A DNA stretch of 64,000 nucleotides. Source: Paraburkholderia sp. CNPSo 3274. Its GTDB lineage: Bacteria > Pseudomonadota > Gammaproteobacteria > Burkholderiales > Burkholderiaceae. Shown piece by piece: positions 48,731-58,193 of the stretch; the first letter of the stretch is position 1, and the number at the start of each line of letters is the position of its first letter. Location: positions 1 through 64,000 of the forward strand of contig NZ_JAMBPR010000018.1 of the NCBI RefSeq assembly GCF_024206475.1, written 5' to 3'. The notes below the pieces were generated by a model. The model ran no database searches and had not been told where the DNA came from. It was given only the letters and a program-made list of their open reading frames with translations. The translations under genes and the position numbers were made by a program.

Positions 48731-49681
48731 ATGGAACGGCTTCGATTCTTCAGTGCTTCCGACGAGAGCACCGTGCTGACGCTATCGATCGCCACGACGT
48801 TGGTGATCGCCCTCATCGGCATTCTGTTCGGCCTGATCTCCGGCTCGTTTTCCATTGTGTTCGACGGCGTTTATTCACTCGTCGACGCGAGCATGAGCGC
48901 GCTCGCGCTCGCCGTTGTGCGCCTGATCACCTCCTACGCGGTCAACGTCGACCTGCCGCGCAAATGGCGCGAGCGCTTCACCATGGGCTTCTGGCATCTC
49001 GAACCCATGGTGCTCGGGCTCAACAGCACGCTGCTCGTGGGCGTGGCCGTCTACGCGCTGATCAACGGCGTCACCAACCTGCTCTCCGGCGGCCACGAGC
49101 TGCACTTCGGCCCTGCTCTCGTCTACGCCGTGCTCACCGTAAGCGCCTGCGCGGCGATGGCGGTGTTCGAATCGCGCGCGAACCGCCGGATCCACTCGGA
49201 TTTCGTGCGTCTCGACATCAAGTCATGGATCATGTCCGCGGGCATCACCGCGGCGCTCCTCGTCGCCTTCAGCGTCGGCTATACGATTCAGGGAACGGCG
49301 TGGGAGCACCTCACGCCCTACGTCGACCCGGCGGCGCTCGTGGTGGTGTGCGTCGTGATCATTCCGATTCCGCTCGCGGAAATCCGCCAGGCCCTGCTGG
49401 ACGTGCTGCTCGTGGCGCCCGCGGATCTCAAGCAGCATGTCGATGCCGTCGCGAAACGCTTCGTCGAGCGCTACGCCTTCGAGTATTACCGCGCTTATGT
49501 CGCGAAAGTGGGCCGCTCCCGCGAGATCGAGCTGTATTTCGTCGTGCCGCCCGATATGCCACCCAAGCGCATCGCAGAATGGGATGCGATCCGCGACGAA
49601 ATTGGCCGGGCCATAGGCGGGGACGAGTCGCATCGCTGGCTCACGATCATGTTCACGAGCGATCCGGAATGGGCAGAGTGA
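48731..49681 (+). CDS. Cation diffusion facilitator-like transporter, divergent metal site
   Basis: Inner-membrane protein of 316 residues with about six predicted helices and a cytoplasmic C-terminal domain (about 215-316). The CDF segment DGVYSLVDASMS is in helix 2 and the helix-5 segment LDIKSWIMSAGIT at about 161-173. Compared with E. coli YiiP (D45, D49, H153, D157), only the second Asp (D52 here) is kept; the other positions appear to be Tyr48, Ser165 and Ser169. Transport of a metal is therefore uncertain. It follows the methylase gene after 69 bases. Confidence 0.75.
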   Translation: MERLRFFSASDESTVLTLSIATTLVIALIGILFGLISGSFSIVFDGVYSLVDASMSALALAVVRLITSYAVNVDLPRKWRERFTMGFWHLEPMVLGLNSTLLVGVAVYALINGVTNLLSGGHELHFGPALVYAVLTVSACAAMAVFESRANRRIHSDFVRLDIKSWIMSAGITAALLVAFSVGYTIQGTAWEHLTPYVDPAALVVVCVVIIPIPLAEIRQALLDVLLVAPADLKQHVDAVAKRFVERYAFEYYRAYVAKVGRSREIELYFVVPPDMPPKRIAEWDAIRDEIGRAIGGDESHRWLTIMFTSDPEWAE

Positions 49682-49723
49682 GGTGGTCCAAGAGGCGCCA
49701 CGCGCAACGAGGCCCCAGAAAGC

Positions 49724-49758
49724 ACAAAGGGTTACGTGAACTTCACGTAACCCTTTGT
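49724..49758. terminator. 35-base near-perfect hairpin between CDF gene and tRNA-Thr
   Basis: Two 17-base arms (49724-49740 and 49742-49758) are perfectly complementary around a single C. It sits between the CDF stop codon and the 3' end of the leftward tRNA gene, so it can end both transcripts. Neither side has a long T run (TTTGT only). Confidence 0.65.
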
Positions 49759-49766
49759 CTCGAATG

Positions 49767-49842
<76 letters not shown>

Positions 49843-49860
49843 GTAGCCCGCTATTCTACT

Positions 49861-50376
49861 TCATTTCACGATCTTGAGGTGGCCCTTGCCGCCCTTATTG
49901 CCGCCTTCGTCATCTTTGTCGGCGGCGCGCGTCGCAACCGGCGCAACCGGCGCGAGCGGTGCAGCGGGTTCCTCGGCAGGCTCGTCGCGCACTGGATGCG
50001 CCTCATGCGCGTCCGCGTCTTCGTGGTCCTCTGAGGACAGCACGTCGTCGGCGTCGCCCGGCGGCGACTCCACCGGGAACGCCATGCCCTGGCCGTTCTC
50101 GCGCGCGTAGATCGCGAGGACATTCGGCACCGGCACCTCGATCTTGTGCGACTTGCCCGAGAAGCGCGCGTGGAACTCGATCATCTCGTTGCCCATCTGC
50201 AACTGGCTCGTCGCCTCGAAGCTGATGTTCAGCACGATCTCGCCGTCACGCACGAACTGGCGCGGCACGCGCGTGCTGTTGTCGACCCGCACCGCGATAT
50301 GTGGCGTGAAGCCGTTGTCGGTGCACCACTCGTACAGCGCGCGCAGCAAATACGGCTTGGTGGAAATCTCTTGCAT
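49861..50376 (-). CDS. sspB: ClpXP protease specificity-enhancing factor SspB
   Basis: Adaptor of 171 residues. The substrate-binding fold covers about residues 1-110 (KPYLLRALYEWCTDNGFTPHI, FVRDGEIVLNISFEAT), followed by a disordered acidic and Ala/Pro-rich linker and the conserved C-terminal ClpX-binding tail GHLKIVK. It delivers ssrA-tagged proteins to ClpXP. The ATG at 50376 has AAAGGA upstream. It follows sspA in the same operon. Confidence 0.93.
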   Translation of the reverse strand: MQEISTKPYLLRALYEWCTDNGFTPHIAVRVDNSTRVPRQFVRDGEIVLNISFEATSQLQMGNEMIEFHARFSGKSHKIEVPVPNVLAIYARENGQGMAFPVESPPGDADDVLSSEDHEDADAHEAHPVRDEPAEEPAAPLAPVAPVATRAADKDDEGGNKGGKGHLKIVK

Positions 50377-50455
50377 CAACAATCCTTTCACGAGGCGGCA
50401 TCCACACCCACGCTGTGCACGCCGCCTCTGTTACCTGCAACCGCCAGGATACTGC

Positions 50456-51067
50456 TTAACGGCGCATGACCTTTTCAGACGGCGTCAGCGCTTCGATGTA
50501 CGCCGGACGGCTGAAAATGCGCTCGGCATACTTCATGAGCGGCGCGGCATTCTTCGAAAGCTCGATGCCGTAGTGGTCCAGACGCCAAAGCAGCGGCGCA
50601 ATTGCGACGTCGAGCATCGAGAACTCTTCGCCCAGCATGTACTTGTTCTTCAGGAAGATCGGCGCGAGCTGCGTGAGGCGGTCGCGGATCGCGAGGCGCG
50701 CCTTCTCGTGGTTCTTCTCGGCGGCCTTGCCCTTCTCGTTTTCGAGCGTGCTCACGTGCACGAACAGTTCCTTCTCGAAGTTGAGCAGGAACAGACGCGC
50801 GCGGGCGCGCTGAACCGGGTCGGCCGGCATCAGCTGCGGATGCGGGAAGCGCTCGTCGATGTACTCGTTGATGATGTTCGACTCGTACAGAATCAGGTCG
50901 CGCTCGACCAGAATCGGCACCTGACCGTACGGATTCATCACGGCGATGTCTTCCGGTTTATTGAACAGGTCGACGTCGCGGATTTCGAAGTCCATGCCCT
51001 TTTCGAACAACACCAGCCGGCAACGCTGGGAGAACGGGCAGGTAGTGCCGGAGTACAGAACCATCAT
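50456..51067 (-). CDS. sspA: Stringent starvation protein A
   Basis: Glutathione-S-transferase-fold protein of 203 residues that associates with RNA polymerase and affects stationary-phase transcription. The N-terminal GTTCPFSQRCRLVLFEKGMDFE and PNGQVPILVER-type segment (here NPYGQVPILVERD) are typical. A GAGGAA ribosome site precedes the first of two adjacent ATGs. It sits between petC and sspB. Confidence 0.93.
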   Translation of the reverse strand: MMVLYSGTTCPFSQRCRLVLFEKGMDFEIRDVDLFNKPEDIAVMNPYGQVPILVERDLILYESNIINEYIDERFPHPQLMPADPVQRARARLFLLNFEKELFVHVSTLENEKGKAAEKNHEKARLAIRDRLTQLAPIFLKNKYMLGEEFSMLDVAIAPLLWRLDHYGIELSKNAAPLMKYAERIFSRPAYIEALTPSEKVMRR

Positions 51068-51108
51068 GATTTACATTTCCTCAATAAACCCAAAAGGCCA
51101 GCGGGCGA

Positions 51109-51144
51109 AAAAACCGTCTGACGGTCCCTGAACCGTCAGACGGC
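51109..51144 (-). terminator. Intrinsic terminator between petC and sspA
   Basis: CCGTCTGACGGT and ACCGTCAGACGG form a perfect 12-bp stem with a six-base loop. On the minus strand six T follow (complement of 51109-51114). It lies 38 bases past the petC stop, so it can reduce readthrough from petABC into sspA. Confidence 0.85.
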
Positions 51145-51181
51145 TTCTCGACGCACCGGCCCCACGTCGGTCAGGACGTGC

Positions 51182-51967
51182 CTATTTGATATCTTTCCAG
51201 TACGCGGCGTTCAATCGCCACGCGAAAAAGCTCAAGACGCCGAGGAACAGGAGCACCCACACGCCAAGCTGCCTGCGGGTTTTCTGCTCGGGTTCGGCCA
51301 TCCAGCCGAGGTAGGCCACCAGGTCGGCCACGTCGGCATCATAATCCACAGGCGAGAGCGTTCCGGGCGTGACCTGCTGGAACCCGGTAAAGCGACGGAC
51401 TTTTTCCCCGGTTTCCTCGTCCGTCGTGTCCTCGAACTTCGCCGTGCGGATGCCCTGCAACTGCCACAGCACGTGCGGCATGCTCACGTTTTCGAACACC
51501 AGATTGTTCCAGCCAGTCGGCCGCGTGTCGTCGCGGTAGAAGCTGCGCAGGTACGTGTACAGCCAGTCGCGCCCTTTCGCCCGCGCTTCCACGGAGAGGT
51601 CCGGCGGCGCTACGCCGAACCACGACTTCGCGTCGTCCGGGCGCATCGCGATGGACATCGTGTTTCCGACCTTATCGGTCGTGAACAACAGATTATCTTC
51701 GATTTGCTTCTGCGGAATGCCGAGATCCTGCAATCGGCTGTAGCGCATCAAGTTCGCACTATGGCAATTCAGGCAATAGTTTACAAACAATTTGGCGCCG
51801 TGCTGCAGCGAAGCAAGATTTTCGCCGTTATCGGGAGCGCGGTCGAGCGGAATGTTTTCCTGCGCCGCGGCAGATCCAACCCCAAAGGCGCAGGAGAGCG
51901 CCAGCGCGGCCAAGCCGGCCCGGACGCTCACCTTCGCGAGCGTCGAAAAAAAAGAACTTTTCGTCAT
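51182..51967 (-). CDS. petC: Ubiquinol-cytochrome c reductase, cytochrome c1
   Basis: Protein of 261 residues. A signal peptide covers about residues 1-35. The heme-c motif CLNCH is in FVNYCLNCHSANLM, with the Met ligand in the C-terminal half, and a membrane anchor near the end (VWVLLFLGVLSFFAWRL). It passes electrons from the Rieske protein to soluble cytochrome c. The ATG at 51967 has GAGGAA upstream. It is the third gene of petABC. Confidence 0.95.
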   Translation of the reverse strand: MTKSSFFSTLAKVSVRAGLAALALSCAFGVGSAAAQENIPLDRAPDNGENLASLQHGAKLFVNYCLNCHSANLMRYSRLQDLGIPQKQIEDNLLFTTDKVGNTMSIAMRPDDAKSWFGVAPPDLSVEARAKGRDWLYTYLRSFYRDDTRPTGWNNLVFENVSMPHVLWQLQGIRTAKFEDTTDEETGEKVRRFTGFQQVTPGTLSPVDYDADVADLVAYLGWMAEPEQKTRRQLGVWVLLFLGVLSFFAWRLNAAYWKDIK

Positions 51968-51985
51968 ATCTTCCTCGCTCGGCAA

Positions 51986-53374
51986 TTAATGGGGCTTGAA
52001 CCGCACGCGCTCGCGCGGCTGCTTGAAGGTGCCAAGCGGCGTCCAGAACGGCATGCCGAGGAAGAAAGCGAAATAGACGAGCGCGCAGATCTGGGCGATC
52101 AGCGTGGCCGCCGGCGATGGCGGCTTCGTGCCGAGGAACGCGAGCGTCAGGAACGCCAGCACGAAGATGCCGAGAAACACCTTGTGGAAGAACGGCCGGT
52201 AACGGATCGATTTCACCGGCGAGCGGTCGAGCCACGGCAGGAAGAAGAGCGAGATCACCGCCGTGCCCATCACCACCACGCCCCAGAACTTCGACTCGGT
52301 GAAGTACATGGCGAGGATCACGAGCACCGCCAGCACCGGCAGCCCGGCGCGCCATTTGCCGCGGGCGCGCACGAGCGCGAGCAGACCGAGCAGCGCGATC
52401 ACGATCATCAGCACGATCTTGAACGGGTCGGTGGTGGCGCGCAGCATCGCGTAGAACGCCGTGAAGTACCAGACCGGCGCGATTTCGGGCGGCGTCTGGA
52501 GCGGGTTGGCCGGCACGAAATTGTTCGACTCCAGGAAGTAGCCGCCCATTTCCGGCGCGAAGAACACGATCGCCGCGAAGATCAGCAGGAAGATGCACAC
52601 GCCCATGAAGTCGTGCACGGAGTAGTACGGATGGAACGGGATACCGTCGAGCGGCACGCCGTTCGCGTCCTTCTTCTCCTTGATCTCGATGCCGTCCGGG
52701 TTGTTCGAGCCCACTTCGTGCAGCGCGATGATGTGACAGATCACGAGCCCGACCAGCACCAGCGGAATGGCGATCACGTGGAACGCGAAGAAGCGGTTCA
52801 GCGTGACGTCCGACACCACGTAGTCGCCGCGAATCCACAGCGAGAGGTCCGGGCCGATGAAGGGAATCGCCGAGAACAGGTTCACGATCACCTGCGCGCC
52901 CCAGAACGACATCTGGCCCCAGGGCAGCAGGTAGCCGAAAAACGCCTCGGCCATCAGGCACAGGAAGATCGCGCAGCCGAAGATCCACACGAGTTCGCGC
53001 GGCTTGCGGTACGAGCCGTACAGAAGCCCGCGGAACATGTGCAAATACACCACCACGAAGAACATCGAAGCGCCCGTGGAGTGCATGTAGCGGATGAGCC
53101 AGCCCCACGGCACCTCGCGCATGATGTACTCGACCGATGCGAACGCGAGCGTCGCATCGGGCTTGTAGTTCATCGTGAGAAAAATGCCGGTGATGATCTG
53201 GTTCACCAGCATGAGCAGCGCGAGCGAGCCGAAGAAGTACCAGAAGTTGAAGTTCTTCGGCGCGTAGTACTCGGAAAGGTGCGCGCGCCAGGTCGCGGTC
53301 ATCGGAAAGCGTTTGTCGATCCAGCCTTGCAGGCCGGCCGTCTCCACCCCATTCTTTTCGGTTCCCGTCGCCAT
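51986..53374 (-). CDS. petB: Ubiquinol-cytochrome c reductase, cytochrome b
   Basis: Inner-membrane protein of 462 residues that houses both heme b groups and the two quinone sites. The paired His ligands are in IRYMHSTGASMFFVVVYLHMF and RFFAFHVIAIPLVLVGLVICH. The Qo-site motif PEW of mitochondria appears as PVWYFTAFYAMLR. The start shares one base with the petA stop (TGATG). Length and helices fit a full-size cytochrome b (eight helices plus extra C-terminal part). Confidence 0.95.
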   Translation of the reverse strand: MATGTEKNGVETAGLQGWIDKRFPMTATWRAHLSEYYAPKNFNFWYFFGSLALLMLVNQIITGIFLTMNYKPDATLAFASVEYIMREVPWGWLIRYMHSTGASMFFVVVYLHMFRGLLYGSYRKPRELVWIFGCAIFLCLMAEAFFGYLLPWGQMSFWGAQVIVNLFSAIPFIGPDLSLWIRGDYVVSDVTLNRFFAFHVIAIPLVLVGLVICHIIALHEVGSNNPDGIEIKEKKDANGVPLDGIPFHPYYSVHDFMGVCIFLLIFAAIVFFAPEMGGYFLESNNFVPANPLQTPPEIAPVWYFTAFYAMLRATTDPFKIVLMIVIALLGLLALVRARGKWRAGLPVLAVLVILAMYFTESKFWGVVVMGTAVISLFFLPWLDRSPVKSIRYRPFFHKVFLGIFVLAFLTLAFLGTKPPSPAATLIAQICALVYFAFFLGMPFWTPLGTFKQPRERVRFKPH

Positions 53375-53994
53375 CACGCTTCTCCTTTTTCGTCCTTGCC
53401 GATCACGATCTGCGTCGGGGACGCGAACATGTAGCGTGGAATGTCGAGGTTTTGCGGCGCCGGCTTGTTCTTGAAGACGCGGCCGGAGAGATCGTAGGTG
53501 GAGCCATGGCACGGGCACAGGAAGCCGCCTGGCCAACTGTCGGGCAGGTTCGCCTGCGGGCCCTCCTGGAAGCGCGGTGTCGGCGTGCAGCCCAGATGGG
53601 TGCAGACGGCCACCGCCACGAGAATGTTCTGATGCTCGGCGCGCGAACGGAATTCGTTCATGCAGTACTCCGGCATCGGCATCGAGAACGGGCGCTCGGA
53701 GTTCGGGTCGGCCAGATCGGGATCGGCCTTCTTGACGTCGGCCATCATGCGATCCGTGCGGTTCAGGATCCACACGGGCTTGCCGCGCCAGGCCACGGTC
53801 ATCATCGAGCCGGGCTGCAGATTCGTGATGTCGGCTTCGACAGGCGCGCCGGCGGCGCGGGCTTTTTCGGATGGTGCAAAAGAACCTACGAAAGGTACGA
53901 CAGTGGCCACGCCTCCAATGCCACCTGCTACGGACGTCGCAATCAGCCAGGTTCGGCGGCTGCCATCGACGCGGTCATTCTCGTTGTCTCGCAT
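53374..53994 (-). CDS. petA: Ubiquinol-cytochrome c reductase, Rieske iron-sulfur subunit
   Basis: Protein of 206 residues. The N-terminal RRTWLIATSVAGGIGGVATV is a Tat-type twin-arginine anchor (RRT with Arg-Arg). The cluster ligands are CTHLGC and CPCHGS. It takes one electron from ubiquinol at the Qo site. It is coupled to petB through a one-base overlap. A Tat-dependent export route is consistent with the tatABC genes 2-4 kb away. The first codon of a longer reading is GTG at 53997. Confidence 0.95.
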   Translation of the reverse strand: MRDNENDRVDGSRRTWLIATSVAGGIGGVATVVPFVGSFAPSEKARAAGAPVEADITNLQPGSMMTVAWRGKPVWILNRTDRMMADVKKADPDLADPNSERPFSMPMPEYCMNEFRSRAEHQNILVAVAVCTHLGCTPTPRFQEGPQANLPDSWPGGFLCPCHGSTYDLSGRVFKNKPAPQNLDIPRYMFASPTQIVIGKDEKGEA

Positions 53995-54231
53995 CACATC
54001 GCCCCACTTCTGAGTTGGATTTTTCCGTCACGCCAGCTTACCCGCGGTGCTGCCGAACGCTAGTTTGCTCGAATGGAGTTGGCATTTACAAGGGGCGTTC
54101 TCCAAAAAGCTTCGGAAGTCCTTGATATCTCGGGGTTTTCCCGCAGAAAAGAGGGCCACTTTCTTTTCAGTTTGTAAATGCCTCATGAATAAAACGACGC
54201 TGCGCCACGACAATTTGTGTTGCATGCTCAA

Positions 54232-54978
54232 TCAAACGGGATTGTCGATATCGATGAAAAGATGCTCGATGTCGAAGGCTTCCGAGAGATGCGCGCCCAC
54301 CGCCTGAACGCCGAAGCGCTCGGTCGCGTGGTGGCCCGCGGCGACGAACGCCACGCCGCTTTCCGCCGAGGTGTGCGTGGTCGGCTCGGAGATTTCGCCA
54401 GTGAGGAAGACGTCGGCGCCGGCTTCGATCGCGGCGTCGAAGAGACTTTGCGCCGCGCCCGTGCACCAGGCTACGCGGCGCAGTTGCCAGTCGGGGTCGC
54501 CGAGCACGAGCGGCGTGCGGCCGAGCGTCTGCTCGACCTCGGCGGTGAAGTGCGCGAGCGTGATCGGCATGGGCAGCGTGGCCATCCAGCCAAGCTCCTG
54601 TTCGCCGAAGCGTTGTTCGCCGATCCAGCCGAATCTGGCACCCAACTGCGCGTTATTGCCCAGTTCGGGATGGCAATCTAGCGGCAGATGATAAGCGAAC
54701 AGGTTGATATCGTTCGCGAGCAGCGTCTTCAAACGCCGGTATTTGCGGCCCGTAATTTGCGGCGCTTCGTTCTTCCAGAAGTAACCATGGTGCACGAGCA
54801 CGGCGTCGGCGCCCCACTCGAGCGCGGCTTCGAGGAAGGCGAGCGAAGCGGTCACGCCCGTGGCGATCTTCTCCACGCGCCGCCGCCCTTCGACCTGCAG
54901 GCCATTGGGGCAGTAGTCCTTGAACCGCGCGGATTCCAGAAGATTGTTCAGATACAATTCCAGTTCGATCCGATCCAT
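54232..54978 (-). CDS. Nif3-like dinuclear metal hydrolase (GTP cyclohydrolase 1 type 2 homologue)
   Basis: Protein of 248 residues. The dinuclear-metal ligands are in [27 protein letters not shown] and the C-terminal [16 protein letters not shown]. The family is widespread with an unclear reaction. It is divergent from the DegS-like gene and lies upstream of petA in the same direction, separated by 237 bases without a supported gene. Confidence 0.85.
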   Translation of the reverse strand: MDRIELELYLNNLLESARFKDYCPNGLQVEGRRRVEKIATGVTASLAFLEAALEWGADAVLVHHGYFWKNEAPQITGRKYRRLKTLLANDINLFAYHLPLDCHPELGNNAQLGARFGWIGEQRFGEQELGWMATLPMPITLAHFTAEVEQTLGRTPLVLGDPDWQLRRVAWCTGAAQSLFDAAIEAGADVFLTGEISEPTTHTSAESGVAFVAAGHHATERFGVQAVGAHLSEAFDIEHLFIDIDNPV

Positions 54979-54997
54979 ATAATCCTCTAATCTTCAG

Positions 54998-56212
54998 ATG
55001 CTTAGACGCTTTTGGCTGTTCTTCGCCCAGGCGGTGACGGTCCTGCTGGCGTTGATGTTCATCATCGCCACGCTCAAACCGCAGTGGCTGCAGCACCAGG
55101 GGCAGTTCGGCAAGCAGCTTGCCGAACCGATCGTCGCACTACGGGAAGTGGCGCCAGGTATCGGTCGAGGCGCCGCCCAGGGCTCCTATGCGGACGCCGC
55201 CCAGAAGGCAATGCCCGCGGTCGTCAACGTGTTCTCGAGCAAGGATGGGTCGCTGCCGCCCGATCCTCGCCAGAACGATCCGCTATTTCGCTACTTCTTT
55301 GGCGATCGCAACAAAAACCAGAAGCAGCAGGAGCAGCCTGCCGCCAACCTCGGCTCGGGCGTCATTGTCAGTCCGGACGGTTACATTCTAACGAACCAGC
55401 ACGTAATCGACGGCGCGGACCAGATCGAAATCGCGCTTTCCGACGGCCGCACCACCAACGCCAAGGTGATCGGCATCGACCCGGAAACCGATCTCGCGGT
55501 GCTCAAGATCAATCTGCCGAACCTGCCCACCATCACGCTCGGCCGCATGGACCAGACGCGCGTGGGCGACGTCGTGCTCGCCATCGGCAACCCGTTCGGC
55601 GTGGGCCAGACGGTCACGATGGGCATCATCAGCGCGCTGGGCCGCAATCACCTTGGCATCAACACGTTCGAGAACTTCATCCAGACCGATGCGCCGATCA
55701 ATCCGGGCAACTCGGGCGGTGCGCTCGTCGACGTAAACGGCAACTTGCTCGGCATCAACACGGCCATCTACTCGCGCTCGGGCGGCTCGCTCGGCATTGG
55801 CTTCGCGATTCCCGTTTCCACGGCGCGCAGCGTGCTGGAGAGCATCATCACCTCGGGTTCGGTCACGCGCGGCTGGATCGGCGTGGAGCCACAGGACGTG
55901 ACGCCGGAGATCGCCGACTCGTTCGGGCTGAAGGAGAAGTCGGGCGCGATCGTCGCGGGCGTGCTGCAGGGCGGCCCCGCCGACAAGGCCGGCATCAAGC
56001 CGGGCGACGTCCTGACCTCGGTGAACGGTGAGGCCATCACCGATACCACACGCCTCCTGAACGTCATCGCGCAGATCAAGCCGGGCACCGACGCGAAGAT
56101 CCACCTCGTGCGCAAGAACAAGGACATGGATCTCGACGTGCTGATCGGCAAGCGCCCGCCGCCGCCGAAGCAGCCGGCCCAGGAAGACGGCGAAGGCGAC
56201 GACGGAGGTTGA
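54998..56212 (+). CDS. DegS/HtrA-like periplasmic serine protease
   Basis: Protein of 404 residues. An N-terminal membrane anchor (about 7-27) places a trypsin-like protease domain in the periplasm. The catalytic triad is His in LTNQHVIDGA, Asp in TDLAVLKI and Ser in GNSGGALVD. Only one PDZ domain follows (GWIGVEPQDVTPEI through about residue 380), then a Pro/Asp-rich tail. One PDZ plus membrane anchor fits DegS, which starts sigma-E release, though DegQ-like use is possible. Confidence 0.88.
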   Translation: MLRRFWLFFAQAVTVLLALMFIIATLKPQWLQHQGQFGKQLAEPIVALREVAPGIGRGAAQGSYADAAQKAMPAVVNVFSSKDGSLPPDPRQNDPLFRYFFGDRNKNQKQQEQPAANLGSGVIVSPDGYILTNQHVIDGADQIEIALSDGRTTNAKVIGIDPETDLAVLKINLPNLPTITLGRMDQTRVGDVVLAIGNPFGVGQTVTMGIISALGRNHLGINTFENFIQTDAPINPGNSGGALVDVNGNLLGINTAIYSRSGGSLGIGFAIPVSTARSVLESIITSGSVTRGWIGVEPQDVTPEIADSFGLKEKSGAIVAGVLQGGPADKAGIKPGDVLTSVNGEAITDTTRLLNVIAQIKPGTDAKIHLVRKNKDMDLDVLIGKRPPPPKQPAQEDGEGDDGG

Positions 56213-56260
56213 TGTCACGCCGCAGGCGGGGCATCGCGCCCTGCCCGCAACCAGCAAACG

Positions 56261-56292
56261 AAAAGGCCGCAAACCTGGGTTCGCGGCCTTTT
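56261..56292. terminator. Bidirectional intrinsic terminator, DegS-like / tatC
   Basis: AAAAGGCCGC and GCGGCCTTTT pair around a 12-base loop; four A and four T flank the stem. It lies between two convergent genes. Confidence 0.8.
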
Positions 56293-56320
56293 GCTTTTCA
56301 GCGCTGCGCCAGCAGCGGGG

Positions 56321-57103
56321 CTAGCTCGCCGCCTGACTCTCGTCCGCAGGCTTCTTCTCGCCAGTGCCGACGAAAATACGTGCCGCGATAATCCCCAGTT
56401 CGTACAGGATGATGAGCGGCAACGCGAGGATGAGTTGCGAGAATACGTCCGGCGGCGTCACCACGGCCGCGACGATGAACGCACCGACGATCACGTAGGG
56501 CCGGACCTGTTTGAGCTTCTTCACGGTGACCATGCCCATGCGCACGAGCAGCACGACGATGATCGGCACCTCGAACGTCACGCCGAACGCAATAAACATG
56601 GTGAGCACGAAGCTCAGGTAATTGTTGATATCGGTCGTCATCTCCGCGCCCAGCGGCGCGTTGTAGTGCGCCATCACGCGGAAGATGGTCGGGAACACCA
56701 CGAAATACGCGAACGCCATGCCGCACAAGAAGAGCGTGTAGCTACTCGCCACGAGCGGCACGACGAGCTTCTTTTCATGCTGGTAAAGGCCGGGTGCGAC
56801 GAACGCCCAGATCTGGTAGAGCACGACCGGCAGCGCGATCACGAAGGCCACGAGCATCGTGACCTTCATGGGCACGAAGAACGAGCCGGTCACGTCGGTG
56901 ACGATCATCTTGCCGTCGCGCGGCAGGTTCTGCATGAGCGGACGCGCGAGCAGCCTGAATATGTCGGGCGCCCAGTAGACGAGTCCGACGAACACGACGA
57001 TCACGGCGATGCCTGCGCGAATGATGCGGTCGCGCAATTCGACGAGATGGGAAATGAAGGTCTCTTCGGAGCCTTCTTCCAGTTTTTGCTGGGGGTCGCT
57101 CAC
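56321..57103 (-). CDS. tatC: Twin-arginine translocase subunit TatC
   Basis: Inner-membrane protein of 260 residues with six predicted helices. The first cytoplasmic segment FISHLVELRDRI is the RR-signal recognition part. TatC receives folded proteins with twin-arginine signals, such as the Rieske subunit encoded nearby. It is the third gene of tatABC. Confidence 0.95.
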   Translation of the reverse strand: MSDPQQKLEEGSEETFISHLVELRDRIIRAGIAVIVVFVGLVYWAPDIFRLLARPLMQNLPRDGKMIVTDVTGSFFVPMKVTMLVAFVIALPVVLYQIWAFVAPGLYQHEKKLVVPLVASSYTLFLCGMAFAYFVVFPTIFRVMAHYNAPLGAEMTTDINNYLSFVLTMFIAFGVTFEVPIIVVLLVRMGMVTVKKLKQVRPYVIVGAFIVAAVVTPPDVFSQLILALPLIILYELGIIAARIFVGTGEKKPADESQAAS

Positions 57104-57148
57104 ACCGGCCCTCTGTTGGAAATGGACGTGCGCAAAGGCGGATCCGCG

Positions 57149-57709
57149 TCAGAAGAACCGCGTGGGACGGCGCAGGCTCGCCGGCGTGTGCTGCGCCACG
57201 CGCGCAGCGCCCGATTGCACCCGCGTGCGGCGCAGCGTGGCGCGTTTGTACCAGACAGGCGCGGCGCTTTGCTTCACGCGCCAGTTCTTGCGCTTGGCGC
57301 CGCTCGCACCCGCGTTGCCGGAGCGCCAACCCGATTGCGTGGCGCCGCCGTCCAACGCATTGGCGACAGCGCCTTCCACGCTGGCAGGATCCGCGCCGCC
57401 TGCGATGCTCGGCGACACCGACGTGCCCGCGTTCCACGCGTCGTTCAACTCGGTTTCATGCTTGCGCAGGTTGTCCTGAACGTTCTTCTCGACGTTCTGC
57501 GCCGCCGTTTCGAACTCGGTCTTCATGCGGCGCAACTCGTCGAGTTCGATCTCGCGCGTGACTTCCGCCTTGACGTCGTTGATGTAGCGCTGCGCGCGCC
57601 CGAACAGCGCGCCCGCCGTGCGTGCTACACGCGGCAGCCGCTCCGGCCCGAGAACGACCAGCGCGACCACGCCGATCAGCGCCATCTTGGTTAAACCGAG
57701 ATCGAGCAT
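57149..57709 (-). CDS. tatB: Twin-arginine translocase subunit TatB
   Basis: Protein of 186 residues. The short N-terminal membrane helix (MALIGVVALVVLGPERLP) is followed by an amphipathic helix and a long polar tail rich in Ala, Gly and Lys (about 90-186). The GPERLP turn marks TatB. It forms the receptor complex with TatC. Confidence 0.93.
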   Translation of the reverse strand: MLDLGLTKMALIGVVALVVLGPERLPRVARTAGALFGRAQRYINDVKAEVTREIELDELRRMKTEFETAAQNVEKNVQDNLRKHETELNDAWNAGTSVSPSIAGGADPASVEGAVANALDGGATQSGWRSGNAGASGAKRKNWRVKQSAAPVWYKRATLRRTRVQSGAARVAQHTPASLRRPTRFF

Positions 57710-57803
57710 GAATGGAGTTTTCCGTCAGCCTTGGCTGCCTTGATGAAAACAAGCTGGAAACAAGCGGGAAAACAAGTGGCGGCGATAACGGCCGCCACGC
57801 GTT

Positions 57804-58046
57804 TTAGCGGAGGTCGTTCGAACGCTGCGTCTTGTCCTTGGCTTCGACGTCGACTGCACCGCCGTCGGCAGGGAGCTCGCGCTTTTGCGTGTCGGCACCG
57901 GCACCTTCGCTCTCGCGCATGCCTTCCTTGAAACCCTTCACCGCACCGCCCAGATCGCTACCGATGTTGCGCAGCTTCTTTGTGCCGAAGACGAGCGCAA
58001 CGATCAACAAGACGATCAGCCAGTGCCAAATGCTCAACGAACCCAT
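57804..58046 (-). CDS. tatA: Twin-arginine translocase subunit TatA
   Basis: Protein of 80 residues with a membrane helix (about 5-20), the [10 protein letters not shown] hinge and the amphipathic [16 protein letters not shown] helix typical of TatA. It oligomerises to form the export path. It is the first gene of tatABC and is followed by tatB after 94 bases. Confidence 0.95.
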   Translation of the reverse strand: MGSLSIWHWLIVLLIVALVFGTKKLRNIGSDLGGAVKGFKEGMRESEGAGADTQKRELPADGGAVDVEAKDKTQRSNDLR

Positions 58047-58193
58047 GATTGACTCTCTCCTTAACCCCGCCGCCGCGCGAACTGCGCAACGCGATAAATT
58101 GTGCCTGTTCGATGTTGCATGGACGTGGCGTGCGACCCTTTAGCGCGACCCACGCCATCCGTCATTTATACCGATTTTCACCGCCGCCGGCAC

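Noticed and set aside
54028..54231. 67-codon minus-strand frame between nif3 and petA
   Set aside because: No family, poor start context, and it occupies the likely petA promoter region.
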